Under the pieces are notes generated by a model. It did no database searches and was not told the origin of the DNA. It was given only the letters and a program-made list of their open reading frames with translations. The translations under genes and the position numbers were made by a program. From contig OY720097.1 in NCBI GenBank assembly GCA_963082875.1, forward strand, positions 11,664,501 to 11,728,500: a stretch of DNA of 64,000 nt, given 5' to 3'. Shown here piece by piece: positions 39,001 through 51,865 of this stretch. Within the stretch, counting starts at the first letter, position 1. Each line of letters begins with the position of its first letter. This DNA comes from Corella eumyota. Lineage: Eukaryota > Chordata > Ascidiacea > Phlebobranchia > Corellidae.

Positions 39001-39622
39001 GCAGGGTAAATGAAAACGGTTTATTATTGTCTCGGGAAGATACACCATTAGCTACGCCACAAAAAGTTTCCATTTCACCAAACGACGTTAACATTGCGAT
39101 TGAAAATATTGACACACCCTTGGCCACGCCCCAAAAAATTCCGTATCCGAACGATCCTGAGGTTGCTACGTCAGATTCGAAGTCGAATTCTTTGGATGTT
39201 TTGCCTGATACTGAATCCAAAGTTACCTCTAATGGTAGTACAACACAAAATCAAGAAAATCAAACAAAGTCAAAAGATGAAGTAAATGATGTCCTTTCCA
39301 CAATAATGTCTGCTTTTAGCATGAAGTCTACTGTTAAACCAAGCATAGACTCTGAAAAGTGTCTCACTGGGGAAGAAAATAAAAGTGACGCCACTGAAAT
39401 TGATGATTCATCAGCAGAGATCGACAACCCAGATGGTTTGTTAACTTATAATATTTTCATTTTTGTTAAAAGTTTAAATTTTTTCGGGTTAAAAAAAACG
39501 CTTTATAAACTATATAATTTAATCTTATTTAATGTATATAATTAATTTCTTTGTTCGAAATAAATACAGCAGGGTCTGATTCCGATTCCGAAGACATTTT
39601 CAAGATGCCCTTGACTTTATGA
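30008..39622 (+). CDS. INF2: Inverted formin 2 (INF2-type formin)
   Basis: Exons: 30008-30205, 30519-30640, 31417-31499, 31791-31906, 32280-32440, 32583-32616, 34610-34757, 35007-36025, 36096-36228, 36317-36431, 36525-36761, 36900-37021, 37189-37386, 37559-37756, 37845-37979, 38074-38168, 38282-39435 and 39570-39622; about 1,440 residues. INF2 nucleates and severs actin and acts in ER-mitochondria and Golgi actin control. The N-terminal inhibitory armadillo region has INF2 signatures ([30 protein letters not shown]). FH1 has 16 proline units (about residues 433-580); FH2 starts at KFNWKKIP (about 610) and runs through GNFMNFGG to about 1006. A WH2/DAD-like motif follows ([17 protein letters not shown]), then a long acidic Ser/Asn-rich tail. 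The intron after 37979 uses a GC donor. The tail has no CAAX box. The start matches the family's short [11 protein letters not shown] leader. Confidence 0.93.
32617..34609. other. Long INF2 intron 6 (2.0 kb)
   Basis: By far the longest intron up to the tail of the gene. It is AT-rich with no coding signal or recognised repeat. Its size relative to neighbours (100-700 bases) makes it a candidate place for regulatory DNA or an old insertion. Confidence 0.6.
35449..35885 (+). repeat. FH1 minisatellite, 16 units of 27 bases
   Basis: In-frame tandem repeat encoding SLGGIPPPP 16 times, with variants SSGG, SLGS, SLGE and SVGG. Each unit carries one four-proline profilin-binding track. Units differ mostly by silent changes (CCT/CCC, GGG/GGA), so the array is not a very recent burst. 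Long open frames on the opposite strand are shadows of the repeat. Confidence 0.95.
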
Positions 39623-41066
39623 CATAGTTTTTTAAACCTGGCCGTAAAATCAACGGTTCGTTTTAAAGCCTCGTGCACTTAAAAACGCGTGATTTGTAGT
39701 GCCCTGGTGCCTTATTTTGGATTCTGTTTTGATCGATATTTAATGCAACTTTACCAAATCTGTAGTAATGTAGGCTTTATTTAATTACACGCTTAATCTA
39801 AAAAAAAATGCACAAAATCATATATTAAGTAAGGAGCTGTAACACTAACAAATAGTAAACGATAAGCATTTAAATAAGGTTTTAAATGACAGTTTGTGTA
39901 ATTGATATAAGCGACTTTTAATTAGTAGTTTCAATTTGAAAAAATGATAGATTGGTTGAGGCTTTTCGAATCGTTTTGGTTATGTTATTTATCAATGTTT
40001 TTCTCATAGATAATCAACTAGGATCTACAAAGTAAGGATATTTTATAGGCTGTAAAGGGGTGTTATTAACCTTTTGTGTACGGTGCTAAACATACTGACA
40101 ACCTTGAAATTATTGTTAAAATAACGACCCTAATTTCATGTTGCTTATTTTAAAACTGTTAAATTGCGTTGGCGTTGCTTTTTAATCAGAATTAATGTTT
40201 AATTAGTATTTATCCAATCTTCTATTTACTTAAAATTTTTTGGTTTTAATTAATTGTGAAAAAGATTACATTTTACGTTTTTAGAACCCTGGGGAAAATT
40301 CAAACGATGGTTTAAATCATTGTAATATAGAGCATAACAATATGTAGTTGTTTATAAGGTATAATCACAAGCTAGTTTTGTATCACGTTTTGTGTTTTGC
40401 AAATCACATGTAGAGTTTGATGTTGCATCAAATAATGCTGGACTTTTTGGATCACTAGTATTTTACAGTTTTCTGTAGCTATTTCTCTCGTACTTTTCGA
40501 TCCTTAGTTTTTTCGAGAACCGTAAAGTACAAGTGATCTGACTTTTAGTTTAGCTACACACAGCCTTTTTCTTTTGTAGTTTTAACTTTTGTTTTGCTTG
40601 TGTTTTTTTAAAGTGGGGTTATTGCATGATTCGTTGACATTGGAATTATTTTTTAAACTGTATTTAATGTTGATGTTTAAGCATGTTAAAGGTTTTGTTA
40701 TACAACCTTATTTTTTAAGCTAGAAGCCTTGATTGACACTATTGCATTACTAACATTTTTGGCTTGGTATAATAATGTTAATAATTTTAATTTCACTAAC
40801 ACATTGCCATTTGTCTAATTTATCATTTTTGTTTTTATTTACTTTTTTCTTTAAGGTTAGTTTAGTGCACGAAGTGGATTTTACATTTTAGAAATGATAT
40901 TAGTATTTTTTTATTTATTTTTTTTTAGTTTTAGTATGACAATCACTTTAATAGTTTTTTTAAATAGTATTTGTTGTTAATACTTAATATTTTTAAATTA
41001 AAAAAAACGGTATAAATTAGATTTATTCTACTTTAAATTATATTAACATCCCTCTTATATTTAAAG
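39623..41066. other. INF2 3' region between the two alternative last exons
   Basis: Acts as the 3' UTR if the exon at 39570 is used and as intron if the exon at 41067 is used. It contains an inverted repeat at 40449-40538. No separate gene seen. Confidence 0.5.
40449..40538. repeat. Stem-loop inverted repeat
   Basis: Arm GGATCACTAGTATTTTACAG at 40449 is nearly complementary to CCGTAAAGTACAAGTGATC ending near 40538; arms are about 24 bases and the loop about 42. It could be a tiny MITE or an RNA hairpin in the INF2 3' region. Confidence 0.6.
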
Positions 41067-41743
41067 ATAAAAGAAACAAGAGCATTTCTCCCAATAAACA
41101 AACCACTGCAAAAAATTCCAAACCGTTATTGAAGACAAAGAATGCAGCTAACAAAAGAACACCTGTCTCCAACAAAAATGTCAATAGTTCAATCAGGAAT
41201 AAGATAACAAAAAAGACTGGTAACAAAGTTCAAACCACTCCAAAGGATAAAACTAATTCTCCTGTAAATAAAATGATAGCGCCAGTTAAAACAAAATCGG
41301 GTCCAAGTCGGTTTTTAAGCAGACCATCTACTGCTCCAAGATTCTCTGATATTGGGAAATCCCCGCAAAAGCAAACAAACAGCGTAAGTAGAATTGCCTC
41401 GCGCAATAAATCCACAGAGAAAATTAAAAATCAGTCAGCAAAAGAAACAAAGAAATCACCGAAACAGTTAAAGGGATCTTCCAGCCTGACTGATAAAAAG
41501 CAGAACGGACTTACTCGTATTTTAAGCTCAACTGTTCGTAGTTTGTCGTCGAAGGGTCGCGGTTCAAGCAATGCTTCCGCTACTTCAACCAAAGAATCGA
41601 ACCAAAATGCTTTGACAAAAAAGCAAGTTTATGTCAAGCCTACAGTTTCAAAATCTATTGGTAACGTCGTTAGTCATAAGCCGACGTTTTCGCGAACTAA
41701 AAATTCTGATAAATATGTACAAAAATCTAACACCTGGAAATAA
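41067..41743 (+). CDS. INF2: Alternative last exon of INF2: basic tail
   Basis: Open from the AG acceptor at 41065-41066 to TAA at 41741-41743. INF2 exon 17 ends at 39435 in phase 1; joining to 41067 completes a GAT codon and continues in frame (DKRNKSISPNKQ), so this exon replaces 39570-39622. It would add about 224 residues that are strongly basic and rich in Lys, Ser, Thr and Asn (for example RILSSTVRSLSSKGRG). Polyadenylation signals follow at 41881-41886 and 41927-41932. Vertebrate INF2 also has alternative C-termini, and the related FHDC1/INF1 has a basic microtubule-binding tail, so cytoskeleton binding is a reasonable guess. It could instead be a separate gene with an upstream exon, but the phase match favours INF2. 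Confidence 0.68.
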
Positions 41744-42065
41744 ATTGTTTTATTCATTTTTTATGATATAAATATTTGTTTAAGTTGTGTATAGCCTGTT
41801 GGTTAGTGTTGTCTTTATGTTAGACTTGTTAAATTGAATTAATTTTTTTACCGTAAATAGTATACTATACGCATAATAATAATAAAATAATTCGGTGCCA
41901 TGTAATAAAATAAAATTATGCTGCTTAATAAAGTCTATATTTTGTTTTTACTGTATAACCATAACTTATCTTTTAGTTTATATAATCTTTTACATACATG
42001 GAATAAAGTGTCTAAATATGAGTAACTAAAAAGTTTAACCAAAATATATAAATTCTTAAAGAGAT
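41744..42065. other. INF2 3' UTR and spacer
   Basis: Contains three AATAAA-type signals between 41881 and 41932; the rest is AT-rich with no coding signal. Confidence 0.6.
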
Positions 42066-42563
42066 GGTGTGTTCGCACAGTTTCTTTTTTATTTATGTTG
42101 CTTTTTGATTTTTATTTTTCTTACTTGCACGAGGATATTTTTAGTTTTAAAATTGATTAAATAGTTTTCGAGATATCGAGATTTGCAGTTAAAATATTGT
42201 AAATAGGAAGTCTCTACGCTTCGTAAGTTCATACTTAAAAAGTAACAACTGTTTTTTATAATATTGCTAAATTTTGCTTTTTATGCTAAGTTTGTTTTCT
42301 GCAAAAAAAAATTAAAAAAAAGTACAACAAACGGCTCAGAAAGGGCAAGATAAGGTTATTTTCCTATGTCTGCCAGCATATGAACTTACGACGAGACGTC
42401 GTGGGTCACGTGACTCGCGAGCGTAGGGATTTTCCCTATTTACAATATTTACCTTCAAATCCCCATATCTCAAAACCTACTTGATCAATTTTTAAAATAA
42501 TGGTATTCTCGTGCAAGTTGGAAAAATTTCAACATAATTAAAAAAAAACTCTGTGACCACACC
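42066..42563. mobile_element. Long-inverted-repeat foldback element (MITE-like)
   Basis: Left end GGTGTGTTCGCACAGTTT matches the reverse complement of right end CTCTGTGACCACACC. Inner matches include ACTTGCACGAG against CTCGTGCAAGT, TTTTAAAATTGAT against ATCAATTTTTAAAA, and AATATTGTAAATAGG against CCTATTTACAATATT. Arms are about 170-190 bases with many mismatches, around a centre of about 140 bases. There is no coding capacity, and no clear target-site duplication by eye. It is a non-autonomous DNA-transposon type; the superfamily is not assigned. Confidence 0.8.
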
Positions 42564-42993
42564 TTTTCGTATAATTTTAAATTTTTTTAAATAGAAAAAA
42601 CACGTCTTTAAAAAACACGCCTTAAGGTTATTTCAAACTTATATGGTAAATAAAGTATTTTTATCCGAAGGCTTGTAGCGGAGCACGTTAAAAAGCTTAC
42701 ACGCAACACGCTTTTTTAAGTATTTACGCGTTACTAACTATAATAAAAAAGGATATATAATTATCACTATATTGATTTGATGAAAAAATTACAAAATGTG
42801 TTTCATAATTTAAGAACATACTAACATTATTAATTACTAACAAAAGATTTTGCAGTATAATTTTTTAATAATGATTAGGTATTTAATTTTAAAATTTTGC
42901 CCAATAAAAAATATTTAATAATAATTAGTCGACAAAAAAATTTGACAACACTGCAACTAACTCGACCTAAAATTGTGACGTATAGTGGGCAAT
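42564..42993. other. RPL9 upstream region
   Basis: AT-rich spacer between the foldback element and RPL9. The last 60 bases contain GTGACGTATAGTGGGC, a CRE-like GTGACGTA just before the presumed start. No TATA box at the expected distance, as is usual for TOP genes. Confidence 0.35.
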
Positions 42994-45057
<2,064 letters not shown>

Positions 45058-46440
45058 ATAAATTCTCAATTTCAAAATAAACCTTGTTTTTTTAGAATTA
45101 GTAGTATATTATTTAGATTTACACAGAGTAATGTACTAAATGTACAGCAATATCTGATCTAGAAAATTAAACAGATTTCACATTTTTTATTAGTTATAAA
45201 ATATATATATACTTTGTTTTCCAACACTTGAAAAGCCAAATTTTTGAATGTCAGTAATATTTTCAAATATAGACCAAACTGTGTAAAAATAGGGTAAACT
45301 ACTAGGTGAAATTGGAAAAATTCTTATTTATTTACAACAGAACTCATTTATATAAAAAAGGAATTTCGCCGTATTCAAGAAGCAACGTTTATATACTGGT
45401 CCCATCAAACAGAATTAACCTTACGAAAAAACATATTTGACAGATCAAAGGACATATTCAATGTATCAAATATATGTTAAACGAAAGGGTAAAATAAATT
45501 AAAACCTTACCCCAACCCTAACTTCAATCACCCATTAACACATCCGACCCATTCGATCTCTTTGTCCATTTGATGATTAGTCGATCCACGCAATCCTACA
45601 TAGTATTTTCACAAGGTAGATTAAGTTATACTCGTTTATACATAAACTTTTGTAAAAAGCAATTTAAGAGTTTAGGCTATGAAGAGTATTATAAACTGAG
45701 AAATATTAAAATAGCTTGTACATAACGAGTCTTATTTACAAGTCCTGCATGCCTTTTTCTTATCAAAAAAGTGCTGAATTGTTTAAATCGTCAAACTACT
45801 CTTCAGGCAGCTAAGTAATCAGAAAAAAAGCGTGCTTAAAAGCGCGCACAAAATCAAAGTTTACATGGAAATAAACATGATAAACAACGAAACCACCAAT
45901 TATATCTATAAAATTAGAGGAGTCTTTTTTATCTACTGAAAAAATATAGTTTTAATTATTTGTCTTTTTTGAAAAATATTCATTTAATTAATGTATGAAT
46001 AAAACATTTTTCTAGATAGTAGATTACATTCTTTTTTACAACTCTATATATAACCTTAATGTGTATAACCTACCTGATTTACTTTTACGGTTCTGATGTT
46101 ATTCAAGGACTCTAAAATACACATAAATTATTCAATGTAGTTTTAAATTCAATTTTAAATATTTTTCTGAATCAATGTGCTATTAAAAGCATTAAAAATA
46201 CTTTTAAAAAAGAATTATATAATCGTATGACCTTTTTATAGAATTAAGGCGGAAATTTTAAACATTGTGTTCTTACAGTTTTTAAATTTATTTTGAATTG
46301 CTGTATTCGAGCAACATTATTTATGAGGATGTTACAAATAATATAAAACAAATTGATACAAGTACTTTATCAACATAATACAAAAAACATAGCTTGTAAA
46401 TACTTACATTTAAAAAAAAATTTGAAATTAAATCACTTTG
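45058..46440. other. Gene-free AT-rich stretch after RPL9
   Basis: Nothing recognisable beyond the RPL9 polyadenylation signal at 45076. It includes a short C-rich patch near 45510 (CTTACCCCAACCCTAAC) that is not a telomere array. Confidence 0.5.
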
Positions 46441-46454
46441 ATGTTTTATCCGAA

Positions 46455-47055
46455 TTTTAGAGCACATTTTATAAAAATTACTAAATGCATAAAATAAAAT
46501 AAATGGTCGTATAATAGGCGCATATAAGTAACTTAAATAATAGTTAAATAAATTATTTTTTTTAATCTTTTTGCTGTATTATCCGCGACAGCTTAATAAA
46601 GCTAGTTTTAAAATAATTTTTTAAATATTAACATTTATAAAAATTATGGGCACATTTTGTAAAAATTAATAAATTTTAAAATTAAAATTAATAGTCGCAT
46701 TATAAGCGCATTTATGTAACTTATATAATAGTTATGACGGCATTACCATTAAAAAAATTTGTATAAAAATTAAAAAAAAAAACTTTTTAAGATTTTAATA
46801 TCCCTTTACTATATTATTTGCAACAGCGTAGTAAAAGTAGTTTTTAAATATAATTTTAGTACTTTCTATAAAAATTACCAATTAGTTATACCCAAAATTA
46901 ATGTATGCATTATAAGTGCATTTATGTAACTTATGTAACAGTTTAAAAAAATATTATGACGCAATTTTAAAATATTTTCTAAAATATTAATATTCATAAA
47001 AGTTATGAACACATTTTATAATAATGATTAAAACCCTAAAATCAAAATTAATGGT
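46455..47055. repeat. Degenerate tandem repeat, about 150-210-base units
   Basis: Four diverged units each contain an ACATTTTATAAAAATTA-like block (46461, 46648, 46857, 47007), followed by an AATTAATGGTCGCATTATAAGCGCAT-like block and ATGTAACTTATATAATAGTT. The last unit breaks into the 25-base minisatellite. Confidence 0.7.
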
Positions 47056-47060
47056 CGCGT

Positions 47061-47310
47061 TATTAGTTTATCTTATATTCGTAATTATTAGTTTATCTTA
47101 TATTCGTAATTATTAGTTTATCTTATATTCGTAATTACTAGTTTATCTTATATTCGTAATTATTAGTTTATCTTATATTCGTAATTATTAGTTTATCTTA
47201 TATTCGTAATTATTAGTTTATCTTATATTCGTAATTATTAGTTTATCTTATATTCGTAATTATTAGTTTATCTTATATTCGTAATTATTAGTTTATCTTT
47301 TATTAGTTTT
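47061..47310. repeat. 25-base minisatellite, nine exact-length units plus a partial
   Basis: Unit TATTAGTTTATCTTATATTC then GTAAT, repeated at exactly 25-base steps from 47061 to 47285 with one substitution (unit at about 47136). A tenth, changed unit follows. It starts at the position where the older tandem unit reads GTCGCGTTAT, so it seems to have grown out of that unit. Confidence 0.95.
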
Positions 47311-48224
47311 ATTCCTCCCTAAGGCTTTGTGTCAACCAAGCAAACCACGCTTTCTTACTTACTTTGAATACATGGTTTATTTAGTTTAAATATTTGGTAG
47401 GCGTACATAAATAAATTAACATGGTAATTTTACATTATATACAGTATTTTGTAGTAGTTTAAAAGTTGGTCGTTTTAACTTTTAACATAATGGATGGAGA
47501 ATCACCTTAAATTACCAAATTATCAAAATTCATAAATCATTCATCTAATATAATTAAAAAATTGAAATAATTTCTTTAATTAAATTTTGAGAAATACAAT
47601 CATTTAGCAAAATGAATTTTAACATCCGAAACTAAAACGGGGGGGGGGTTTACAACTGAATGCAGATTGCTAGGCCAAGATTTCTAGTTCGTTAAATTAA
47701 ATAAATATAATTTAGTCGCATTACTACTCTGTCACTCGAAATCGCAAAAATATTTAGTATATCATAAATTGCAAAATTTTCCTTAAATGGAATCATGTAT
47801 GTATGGTTTGAAACTTAGGCTAGGATAAACATTTCAGCTTTTAGCTTGTCTTCAAAAAATATATTCTATAAATTCCTATATTCTATTGTCCATATAAGAT
47901 ATTTTATACAAAAAATGCCACATACATTTTTGTGTGATTTTAAACTAACTATATATTGTATATGTGCGAAAAAAATTCTATACATTTATTTATTTTTTTA
48001 GATTTGTGCAATATCTTAAAAACGCAGTTTGGTGATTGTATGATATTTGCAATAATCTATCTAACATTTAAGTCAAAACATTTTCGAAAAGTGTTTAGTA
48101 GAATAAAATTTACAACGTTTTTTTTATCACAACCTATCAATGTATGTGTTGCAGTCGGTGATACACAACGACGAATTTTAAAGCAACTTGCGAAGAAAAC
48201 ATTAAACATTTTTGTGCTAAAATT

Positions 48225-48605
48225 GGGTGAACGGCCTAAAAATCATGTTTTTATTGAAATTTAATAAAATTTTTGTTTTTTTTAATGGAGATTTTTGGCG
48301 TTTTCTACAGAGATAACCTTGTTGTTTTCACTTATTTTGACCAAAAATCGAAAAAAAAACTTTGGACATTTTTTGCAAAAAAAACTTAAATTGTATTATA
48401 AACAACATAAAAGTTTTAAATGTAATGTTTTTTTGAAATTTAGTTTTTTAATGTTTGTTTTTTTATAATAGTGACTTTTGGCGTTTTTTCAAGGGTATAG
48501 CCCTACTGTTTTTACTTGATTTAATCAAAAATTGAAATAAATTTTTAATCAATCTTGCAAAAAAACACTTTTGTTATAAATTATGTAAATGTTCTAAAAA
48601 TCACG
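48225..48605. repeat. Two-unit diverged tandem repeat, about 190 bases
   Basis: The blocks TTTTTGGCGTTTTCTACAGA (48291) and CTTTTGGCGTTTTTTCAAGG (48476) are followed in both units by a TTTTCACTT/TTTTTACTT block, a CAAAAATCG/CAAAAATTG block and a TTTTGCAAAAAAAA-like block. This looks like an old duplication. Confidence 0.65.
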
Positions 48606-48797
48606 AATTTAATATAATAAAAAAGTTTAATATTTTTTTAACGTTGATTAGTCACGTGATCAATTTGTTTGGCTTAAGTAAGCAAAATGAATAATATTTT
48701 AAAGATTTGTTTATCTTTGGGTTATATTTTATTAGGAATGCATTTGTTGTAACGTATAATTTTAATAATATTAAAAATATTTATTTTAAAATAAAAT

Positions 48798-48868
48798 GAC
48801 AGAAGCGGCATTTGAACTAGGATGTTACAAACGGAAGACAAGCGCCTTACCAAGTACACCACTACATC
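48798..48868 (-). repeat. tRNA-like remnant (SINE head)
   Basis: On the minus strand: A-box-like TGGTGTACTTGGTAAGGCGC and B-box-like AGTTCAAATGCC at tRNA spacing. Acceptor and T stems do not pair, so it is not a working tRNA. It differs from the main SINE family head and may be a second family or a decayed tRNA. Confidence 0.6.
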
Positions 48869-49286
48869 TACTTAACAAACGTTGCGTTTTTGCGTACATA
48901 ATAACAAGATAAATATCAAATGTAAAAAAAATTAAACGTCTCACTTGTATTTTTATTTAACCAAAGCAAATTGAAAAAGTAAGGCAGTAAAAGCAGATGA
49001 TCGCAAAAAGCAAATGCAGCAGCAGCAGTTAGTAAAACCATGCAAAAAATAAAACCCATGCAGTTCATGCAGCATACATGCAATTTGGGGAAAGGAAAAA
49101 CGGGGGGATTGATTAAAATTTATAAACTTGGATTCCAAATTTTTAGAATAAAATATTGTTCAGATTTCTAAAATTACGTTAATCTATTTGCAAGTACTCA
49201 ACACCATTAGCTCAGTTAACAAAATATTTTAAATCTTTATATAATTGCTCATAGGCAAACCTTCTATTAAAATAAAGCTAACCAGG

Positions 49287-49680
49287 TATAAATTTGTGTT
49301 TTTAAAAACAATTAAATATTTCGTTCGTTTTATAATAAAAAGATTTAACTATAAAAATAGTAGATAAAAATTAATAAAATTTATACAAAAAATTGAGTTC
49401 AAAATTTAAAAAAGGAGTTAAAAATGTATACATTTGTTCTTTAAAAATAATATTATTGCGTTCGTTTTATAGTAAAACTTTATAGTATATATATAAAAAT
49501 TAATAAAATATATCTATATAAAAATTAAAAAATGTATACAGTTGTGTTTTTAAAAATAATAATATTATTGCATATGTTTTGTAGTAAAACGATTAACTAC
49601 AAAAAGTAATAAAAATGTACAACAAAATTAATAGCCTATAAAATTTATAATAAAAATGTATAAATTTGTGTTTTTAACAC
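49287..49680. repeat. Tandem repeat of about 110-140-base units, AT-rich
   Basis: Four units begin with a TATAAATTTGTGTTTTTAAA-like block (49287, 49427, 49536, 49660) followed by ATTATTGCGTTCGTTTTATAGT-like sequence. They are diverged from one another. Confidence 0.7.
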
Positions 49681-50100
49681 TATATATACTACAATTACTG
49701 CGAATGTTTGTAAATAGAACAAAATCTAATATTAAATATGCATAAAAATTAAGGTGCTTTGCACTATAAATCTTAATTGTCTGTTTTTAATTAACAGTCA
49801 TTGTTTGTTAATGTTTGTAGTCATTTTTGTTACATTTAAATTTCGGAACTCACTTAAATCTGCATAACAGTTAAAGTTTTCCATAAAATCTTCTCGAGTC
49901 TGCATAACAGTTATAGATTTCAAAATTTTCTTTAAATCCACACAGTCAAGTTTTCCAACAAAAATCCAAATTTTCAAGTTTCCGATCCAGAAGTCCTGGA
50001 TTAAAAAAAATAAACTTTAATATTTCATAATCATATTTAAAATTTTTAAATATTATAATTATACGGTCACTATGCTTTTTGTATTTTATTAATATTAGAA

Positions 50101-50375
50101 TGTGGTGTAGTAATTGGAACTTTGCTACACTACATGAGGTCTGGGGTTCGATTACCACTGCTTTCATATTGTAGCGTCCTGAAGTAGCGCGCTATAAACG
50201 GCATGAACTCCTGCTGAGCCAACGCTTTATCTGCACTTTAATATCGAGCAAATATAATCTGTAATATCCCAAACTGCCAAAGGCAACTCGAGATTCGGTC
50301 GAGGAAACAGTTGTTACTTTATATTAAGGTCGTGAAGTCAACCTTTTTACATTAAAAATAAAGATATTTATAAAA
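50101..50375 (+). mobile_element. tRNA-derived SINE, copy 4
   Basis: Same family as at 5002, in the opposite orientation: tRNA-like head GTGGTGTAGTAATTGGAAC with B box GGTTCGATTACC, body with AGGCAACTCGAGATTCGGTC, and tail AAATAAAGATATTTAT. Confidence 0.85.
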
Positions 50376-51746
50376 TAAATTTATATATATATAAAAAAGG
50401 GTATATAAACTGCCACAAATAAAATTAAAAGTAAATTTTAAAAATGTCGTCAACTAAAACTGCCTAACAATTTTAAAGGGTTACTATAACGTCACAAATC
50501 TGCGCGTTTTAAACGATGGCAACTATAAGTGACTTAAATATTAGAAAGGCTGATACCAGGCAGCAATTGCAACACAATTTAAAACTCCTTAGTTTTACAC
50601 GCTTTTTAAAAATGTCATAATTTTTATTACTTTTAGTTTTAACAATAATTACCCTAATTTAACTATAAAATTATTTTAACAACAATTTATTTAGCTTTAA
50701 AAACCTAAATTAATAACTAAAGTTTAAAATAGAAAAATTTCCAAATTCGCAGATAACATTTTTACGCGCCATTTTATAATGTTCTCATAGAAATTGGTTT
50801 AAGCAAATTTTAATATTTCCAAATAACCAGCTTATTAATCTATGCCCAGCGTTAATTAACAGTCTATCTTAAACTTATTATCGTTTTAGCGTAATGATTT
50901 ACTATTTTACTAATTTAAATTGTGAAAGTTGTTAAAAAATAACATAAAACTACCAATAAATGCCTTAACAGTATAGCTAAAAAGAAATCTTTAAAACTCA
51001 TTAAAGCAATTAAAATATTATTGGTGACATGATATTGTTGTGAATTATCAGAAACTGTCATATTACTATTGAAATAAAATGTTATTCCGCCCACCGCAAT
51101 AGATGTTTATCATTCTCACGCCATTATTAGAAACAATTAAATATTAATTTATACCAGTTTATGTATTAAATAACGTTATTAGTTGTTTTTTAGTTAAGAA
51201 AATACAGTAAAACTAGAACAAACTTACCAAGAAAGAGACATCTAAGAACAGCTTCAAAACACGTGCGCACAGCTGGACTGCAAAGCGAAAAAAGAACTTT
51301 AAGAAACGCCCTGTGACGTCACAAATCGCGTTCCCGCGTTTCAGTCTAGAGCAATTCTTGCGTCGACATTCCAGCGCTAATTGTTTTTTTTTTTTAATTA
51401 TTTATTTAATTAACAATTATCCTCATTTAAATAGTCATTAATTAATGTGGTAATATTATGTTTTGTAGAGTTTAAAAGTAAGTTAATTTAATTTACATAT
51501 TGACATTTTTTTACATAGTTTTAAATGCCTATGTTCTAAAAATTCTACGAGTTTATCACTTCTTTGTTTATTATAAAAGTATTTTACAAATCTTTATGTA
51601 AACAAGCTTTGATTCCTGGTAATAGCTTACTTTTTAGTTACATACCATCTTAAACTAAAAAGTTAATTTTGTTTGTTAATTATACATAATTGCATTGTTT
51701 AATAAAAGGTTTAGGTGGAATGTTGCATTTTTTATACGATATTGAA
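50376..51746. other. Gene-free AT-rich stretch
   Basis: No coding signal. A GC-richer patch near 51305-51350 contains a TGACGTCA palindrome (consensus CRE) within a stretch ending in CGCGTTCCCGCGTTTCAG. The same TGACGTCACAAAT-like wording recurs in part near 50490 (ACGTCACAAATCTGCGCG), suggesting a small dispersed repeat. Confidence 0.4.
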
Positions 51747-51846
51747 TTTCGGGATATTATAGATTATTAATGCCCAATAATTAAGCTGCTGATTAAGTAT
51801 TGGGCCAACAGAAGTTTATATCGTTTATAGTGTCTTACTCAAAGGC
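51747..51846 (-). mobile_element. SINE fragment, copy 5
   Basis: Only the body of the SINE family (GGGATATTATAGATTATTAA through CTTACTCAAAGGCG) is present; the tRNA-like head is absent. Retrotransposon fossil sequence follows immediately, so the SINE may have been cut by that insertion or by a later deletion. Confidence 0.7.
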
Positions 51847-51865
51847 GAATTTTGTTTTTTTTTTA

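Noticed and set aside
45505-45525. Telomere-like CCCAACCCTAAC patch
   Set aside because: Too short and irregular, with no repeat array.
47956-48264. 102-residue open frame on the plus strand
   Set aside because: AT-rich, no recognisable domain, no splice or neighbouring exon support, and its end overlaps a diverged tandem repeat.
48798-48868. Functional tRNA gene on the minus strand
   Set aside because: A and B boxes are present but acceptor, anticodon and T stems do not pair.
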